From contig NW_019773688.1 in NCBI RefSeq assembly GCF_001039355.2, positions 4,133-55,540 of the forward strand: a stretch of DNA of 51,408 nucleotides. Direction: 5' to 3'. A program made the translations under genes and the position numbers. Source of the DNA: Lingula anatina. Taxonomy: Eukaryota > Brachiopoda > Lingulata > Lingulida > Lingulidae. Shown in pieces: positions 38,001-44,000 of this stretch (within the stretch, counting starts at the first letter, position 1; each line of letters starts with the position of its first letter). A model generated the notes under the pieces. That model saw only the letters and a program-made list of their open reading frames with translations. It searched no databases and was not told the origin of the DNA.

Positions 38001-41000
38001 ATTAATCGGCGATTTAGTATGCATCGGTGTTTATTATCTAATCATACCGTCTCGAAAAACAAAGGAAAGCAATCACCGTGAAATGAAATAATCGTTGTGC
38101 ACCATGTTTGCTAAAGTAATGGTATAACTTACTGTATGAATTTGTTGTTTCCTAAGGTATTTCCTACGACTACCATGGTATCGGAGAGTTCTGGGACTGT
38201 ATGAGTACAGCTAACGACTTTGGCGTACAAGTCAGGTTCTTCGGATATAAACAAGCGTCACTGGTCGGTGCCGCCGCGGTCAAGGTCGGCCAAAGTGTGG
38301 CCACCATCACTACACCGGCCAATGCTACTGAGACCACCCTTCCTACTTTAAGGTGAATTGGGAATATAGAAAAATATACTAGTAATATTGCCTTAAGTAA
38401 TATGACATTAAAATCCGGAAATATTCTATCAAACTTTGGATCTATAAAGAAACAGCATGATGGTTGCGCTTGTTTTATCAAGCATATGGTCAATGAAATG
38501 AATGGATGTATTGTTTTAAGATATTAATGAGATACCATTGCAGACGTCTTACTGCATGTCCCATGTAACTCTCGGTAATATAGAAAAGCCCGTATATCTG
38601 GCATATAAAACGCATATACGTACGTTTAGATCACAATTCTTTTTTACTCAGAATTGACGGGCTAGTCCAGAGCATAACCAAAAACAACACAAGATTGACG
38701 CTTAACAACGACACCGTCATTGTAGACATTGCTAAAGTCAGGAACAACGCCACTGGTGCCGTGATGATGATTGCAATCCAGTATGACACCGGTATGTATA
38801 CTGTTATATTTATGTTATTTCACCCTAAGGCGTGTAATTTGAAGAAAATATCCTCATGCACGATAGCCACTGGATGTGATATAGACTGTGAGTTGATAAC
38901 TGGTATGTGTTCCGCTATATATGGAGCGGCAGAGCAAAGTCCCATTAATTTTTTTCCATTATCTGAATAGTTACCCCGTTCCTTTCCTCACGCCTGTGGT
39001 TATTTGCACGGATTGTGTCAACACTTTATTTCCCCTTAGGTGTATCTGTCACAGTAGACGTCCGGTTCAGTCCATTGATGGGGCGCCTCTTCCTTAACGT
39101 GCGTTCTGGTCTAACGGCCAGTTTTAAGGGGCAGACGTCTGGACTGTGCGGGTTGATGGACGATAACCAGGACAACGATTTCACCATGGCCAATGGCACC
39201 GTGGTCACCAAGGACAAGGCAGTGGAATTTGCCGAGTCATGTGAGTCATAAGGAAAAAATAATACAGCAACTATTAGAGAGAATGATCAATGTACTGATG
39301 AGCTTGATTACATATTTATTCTTGAAATTCAGAGTATGGAGATGAAACACCATATGGTTTGTAGACTGTATATAGGCTTGTAATTAATATGCAATATTCT
39401 TTAGCGTGTTTAGAAGGAATATTCAACCATTTGCTCCTTTGAAAACATTTTAAACATTTGTCGTTATCACCACAGGGAGAATTAGTACTTCATTTTCTGG
39501 TTCTGGATTATACGGAAGTTGGTCCTGGGACAGTTCAAACTTCCACGCTGATGACGTCATGGACCCCTCCTACACCGACCCCAGTCTATACAATCCGGCC
39601 TACGGTCCTGTGAACGTGTCACAGGCTGAGATGAAGGTCAGTGCCCTTTTACCTATTTATAACGCATAGCCATTGCGGTCAAAATGACTGTGTCCACCAC
39701 AAATACGCAATGTCACACTGGTACATCAATACAGAATTATGCTGTAAACGTATGGTAAACAATCTGATTAGATACTTAACATGAAACCGCTCTGTTTCAA
39801 GAAGACTTATTATCTGATTTATTTTCTGATAAAGTAGTGTTGTCTCGGACACATATTGTTGTAATTGCTTCACTTGTGCTTTACATTACCGCATAGTTTT
39901 AGAAAGCTCTTGAAGTTATTTCCAAACACACCAGTACATTTAAGGAAAACAGATACATGTGGTAATTCCAAATGATTGGATTATCAAAATTAGTAGCATA
40001 GTCGGTGAGGTGTAAAGATGAGCCCGAGTAGGTGACATTAACATTTGCAACCTCTTTAATGCTATACCGTCAATACCCCAATATTCAGGCTGCAGAGACG
40101 GTATGTCAGGGGAAAGGACTGGAGGGCGTATTACTGCAGGAGTGTGTCTATGACATCGTGGTCACGAAAGATATCACTTTCTCCAACCAAGAAACATACG
40201 AATTAAGTGAGTATTAATATATATATATAGAATTTCTAACACCACTCCTTGCCTTATCTGCCTGGCTTAAATAAAACTTAATAAATATTCCGTATTAAAA
40301 CGCTAACATACTTTGTACATGTGCAGTTTCACAGTCTGGTAGCACGTAGAGAGTTGGAAAAAAGAATATATATATATATATACACAGTGGCACAACCAGA
40401 TATAATAACTGATTGATAAAACTGAGAATATTAATGGATATTATAAAATCATAAATAAAAGTGTATGTGCGCATGCGTTAGCATTCTTTATCTTATTTTC
40501 AAATCCTCGTTTTATTTTGTGTTATTTTAACTGCTTAATCAATATTCTTTGCTAGACGTCTGTAAAGCCTCTCTTCTGGTCCTCAAATCAAGTTCGGTCC
40601 CTTGGTTCTAAACTGTTTACCAGAGGCTCTGTTCTGGTCCTACACCTGTAAATGTCCATCATGACGTGTTCTAACGTGTTCCCCAAACGTGTCCTTGGCT
40701 GACTCTCTTTTGGGCCCCAAACTTTTTCTGCGGTATAGTCTTCATTTGGAAACCTGCCAGTATGNCATTTTAGTAATATTAGGCATCCTAAAGGTAGTCA
40801 CGCAGCAAAACTTTTGTGTTCTTTAAAAAATCTGAGAATATATTATAGCAAATATAATACAATTTAAATAATTGAAATGCATTTCTTTCCAACATTCAGT
40901 TTACGTCCGTTTTTTGGTAGCCTCTCAAAATTTTAAACCTCAAATATTGGAGACCATAATAGAGTCAGCCAAGGACACGTTTGGGGAACACGTTAGAACA

Positions 41001-44000
41001 CGTCATGATGGACATTTACAGGTGTAGGACCAGAACAGAGCCTCTGGTAAACAGTTTAGAACCAAGGGACCGAACTTGATTTGAGGACCAGAAGAGAGGC
41101 TTTACAGATGTAACGTATACAATAATATATGCATACCTGCATGCACATACAATCACATCTGTGACTGTAGCCTTATAATATAACGTTATTGTCAGGTTGT
41201 CCTGGTCAGTGTAATGGTAAAGGGAGGTGTGTGAACAGCACTTGTCAATGTAACGACGGCTGGACTGGAACCGACTGCTCTATAGGTAGGTACATGTAAC
41301 ATGTCACTTTGGACAACGCCCTACAAGGAGATATACAAAGGTGGAGTTGACATATATCTTAGCAAAAAGATATTCAATGTCTATTTAGATATTTTTTCCA
41401 CTTTTTTCTTTTCCACTTTGTTTCTAAACATGTACCTGCGACATCCACTGCTCTGTGCAATAATAATAATAATAATGCTTATATATAAAATTAGATATGT
41501 TTTGAATTATTATACAAGTTACAATACTCAATATCACTCCGGTTCATACAGGTTCCTGTGGTGCCTGCGTCAATGGTGTGTGTGACAGCGGTTTCTGCGT
41601 GTGTACTGTGGGCTGGGAAGGGACAGCCTGTGACCAGAAAGGTAACTTTAAGGAACTTCCAAAACACCCGTTTACTGTATGCACTCGATTGCTCTTCTGG
41701 AGCACTCTATTTTGTACGTTAGTCACAGCTGTGTACTGTATAGCATTAATTCTCCTTTCGTCTGACGGTTGTGGCCTAACCATTATCAGTCTTGTTAATA
41801 AACAAATGTATCGCAGTCACGATTTCAAGTCTTCTTTGGTCAGGAAGAGACTTGTAAAACGCATCAAGAAACAAGAAGTTATGTCTAGTAGAATTAATTT
41901 AATCATTATGATGTATTTTATTTTAAGAACATTGTGTTTGATAGAAAGCTTCAAAGCATCGTATCAGTAACGCTATAATATGAGTAAGTGTATAGAAGAG
42001 GAATAAGTGTGATGCATATCATAATGTGCCATACCTCACAATACATAAGTTTTCTTAAAATGTACTATTAACATCAACGCCATACTCTATTCCAGCAACG
42101 TGTCTGTATGTGAATAACTGCACAGACGAGGATCACGGTGTGTGTTACAAAACCAACAGGTGTCGCTGTCTACCAGGATTTGTGGGTATGTATTGAGTAC
42201 CACGTACGGCGTGTGTTACAGGACCAACAGGTGTTGGTGTCTACCAGGATTTGTGGGTATGCCTTACAATAAGGATAAACTTTCGTGTTTTTGTGAACCG
42301 TCTAAAATGACTTAAACTTTAATTTATAACTGTACTGAATTTCAGTGTATCAATTTCCATTAACGAATTAACTAATCTATGGGCTCCAACATGACTCCAG
42401 ATTCGACTCAGTCTTTCACTTTACGTGCACAGAGAAGCATAACAGAACAACCTCACATCTTCAGTCTCAGATCAAAAAAGTGTCTTTATTATGTACAGGC
42501 TTCGAGTTATATACAGATTATCTACAGGGAATCTATGCGTAAATGTGGCTGCTACTTATTTACATACTAATCGTTGTGCAATATTAACAGGTGATATGCA
42601 TCTGTCTCAAGCATAGGCCTACCTATGGGCCTCTACAGAAAATAATATTTATGTATACAGGACAGACGCAAATTAGATAATAACATGTTGATTAACTATG
42701 ACTACACAATGTGGGATTGTGTGGAATACTTCATAAATTCAGCAGTGTGTTTTCAAGGCAAAAGGGCAAAATCTTCCAGAAGCCGAGCGCACACCCGAGT
42801 TGGATGGCAGTTGGATCGATCTAAGTAAAAAATTGTTGATTTGGAATGCACCTTACCTGTATATAAATTAATGTACCAAGTTTCTGTGGCAAAAAAGCAC
42901 GAACACTTATTTATGCACGTCTTCAATTCTGTATATTTAGGTAGTGACTGTAGCATCGTTGCAACTTGTTTCAACGTGTCTGACTGCTCCGGTCACGGGG
43001 TCTGCGTGGACTTTGACGTATGCAAATGTGACAGCGGATGGGCGGGGCCAAATTGCACAGAGTTTTCTTGTGAACTTCTGGCGGCGTGCTCAGGTGTGTT
43101 GTTCATAGGAGAGATTTTTACGATTGTTTTTACGTGAATGATATGAAAAAAAGGATGAATTTAAGAAAGTACACAAAAATAGAAATACAAAACGTTTTTG
43201 TATAATTCGACATGTAACAATATGCGATAGAATAAAGCAGTACTATACGATACGCCAGTATACACAGTGTATATAACTGTTATGTGGGTTATCATCAGTA
43301 GTTCAATTAGAAGAATGTTGAAGCATGTACCTTTCCAGGCCACGGTCAGTGTAAAGGATTTGATGTATGCAGTTGTGACAATGGTTGGCAAGGAGACAGC
43401 TGCGCTCTGCCAGACTGTTCTTCAAATAATGACTGCTCCCTACACGGGGTGTGTACGTCACCTCACACGTGCACGTGTTATGACGGTTACCATGGTGAAA
43501 ACTGTACCGCAGTGAAAAATTGCACATCGTTAAATGGCTGTAGTGGCCACGGTATATGCGCTGCCTTTGAAGGGAATGATACGGCTGTTATGTGCAGGTA
43601 TGGTACTTTTCGTTACCTTCAGTTAGAGGTGGTAGGTGTTTGGTTATATATATCATAATAACAGAAATCCCACAGCCATTGTCTATTAAATCGACACTTA
43701 ACAACTGTTTTTAAAATATATGTAAGATCAAAGTATGGGCTGGGTCTCTTTGTGACACTTAAAATAAGATGATATTAAAATTGTTATTATAATTTTTACA
43801 ACTGGCCGTATGACAAATTTAGAGAATTTCAGAGGGGGGAAAACAGTACATGTATTTATGATTTTATTTTCTCCCTTCTAAAATGATATTTGTAACAGGT
43901 GTTTTGAGGGCTACCGTGGCGACACGTGTGACACCGTCTCATGTTCAACCGTAAACAACTGTTCAGGACATGGTGCGTGTTTGGAGCCCAACCTCTGTAA

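Noticed and set aside
41578-41970. 130-residue open frame with hydrophobic stretches
   Set aside because: It is EGF exon 36 read through its donor (GTAACT after 41641) into the intron; the next EGF exon joins in phase from that donor.
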